Shown one piece after another: positions 63,873-64,000 of a stretch of DNA of 64,000 nt (the first letter of the stretch is position 1; each line of letters begins with the position of its first letter). The DNA is from an uncultured Lachnospiraceae bacterium (GTDB taxonomy: Bacteria; Bacillota; Clostridia; Lachnospirales; Lachnospiraceae), in the NCBI GenBank assembly GCA_946554445.1, contig CAMNSD010000018.1:23884-87883 (forward strand). The letters are read 5' to 3'. The translations under genes were made by a program, and so were the position numbers. Below the pieces are notes generated by a model that searched no databases, was not told the DNA's origin, and saw nothing but the letters and a program-made list of their open reading frames with translations.

Positions 63873-64000
63873 ATGAGAATTACTGATGTCCGCGTGCGTA
63901 AAATGACTCAAGACAGCAAGATGAAAGCAATCGTCTCAATTACCATTGACGATGAATTCGTGGTTCATGACATTAAAGTAATCGAAGGCGAAAAAGGTCT
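63873..64000 (+). CDS. spoVG: Septation/sporulation regulator SpoVG (partial, right edge)
   Basis: Forty-two residues visible, starting ITDVRVRKM after AAGGAGG, with [19 protein letters not shown] matching the start of SpoVG, a nucleic-acid-binding regulator. The rest is outside the window. The spacer 63697-63872 before it has no gene. Confidence 0.9.
   Translation, partial: MRITDVRVRKMTQDSKMKAIVSITIDDEFVVHDIKVIEGEKG

Overview
The window looks like a Lachnospiraceae-type Firmicute (Clostridia) chromosome. The evidence is strong AGGAGG ribosome-binding sites, TTG/GTG starts, paired glgC-glgD, a preQ1-queT unit, a dnaD-dnaI pair, spoVG, and an F-type ATP synthase whose ring subunit carries sodium-type residues. 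It splits into two parts.

Positions 1 to about 36.8 kb are one part of an integrative conjugative element (ICE); its left end, relaxase and integrase are not in view. Almost every backbone gene is on the minus strand. Read in the direction of transcription it has: a replication/regulatory pair (36.7-35.0 kb); a type IV secretion operon (VirB2-like, VirB6-like, a secreted protein, an NlpC/P60 hydrolase, a PrgI-VirB4 fusion; 34.7-28.4 kb); a second block ending in the VirD4 coupling ATPase and an S1-domain protein (28.1-22.3 kb); a complete Tad/Flp-type pilus operon (17.2-7.0 kb) with TadE-like pseudopilins, prepilin peptidase, CpaB, TadZ, TadA, TadB, TadC, a pilin-like protein and three tiny membrane proteins; then a zinc-finger protein, a sigma-like factor, Ssb, and a MoxR-type AAA ATPase / XRE regulator / HEXXH metallopeptidase module (6.9-0 kb).

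Between the S1 gene and the Tad operon lies an AT-rich cargo island on the opposite strand (17.5-22.2 kb): an AlbA_2/Schlafen-like protein, a Phd/RelE-type toxin-antitoxin pair, two unrecognised proteins and a DUF4365 nuclease-like protein. It resembles a defence/stabilisation cargo slot.

The most interesting observation is that the Tad operon and the T4SS operon have near-identical promoters (TTTACA, 17 bp, TATAAT or TAGAAT) preceded by the same ~50-bp upstream block with repeated TGGCAC elements. This points to common control and hence a Tad pilus serving conjugation. Terminator-like hairpins sit in the 5' leaders of at least three ICE operons, suggesting attenuation or antitermination.

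From about 36.9 kb to 64 kb is core chromosome: threonylcarbamoyl-AMP synthase and rpiB, a SleB-type hydrolase, the atp operon (atpZ/I-B-E-F-H-A-G-D-C), a methyltransferase, a large membrane-anchored protein with a degenerate C39-like end, a HAD phosphatase, YczE-like and QueT membrane proteins, an AbiF-like HEPN protein with a structured leader, prs, dnaI/dnaD-like replication genes with DnaA-box-like repeats upstream, murC, glgC-glgD and the start of spoVG. No CRISPR array, tRNA, rRNA or insertion sequence was recognised.
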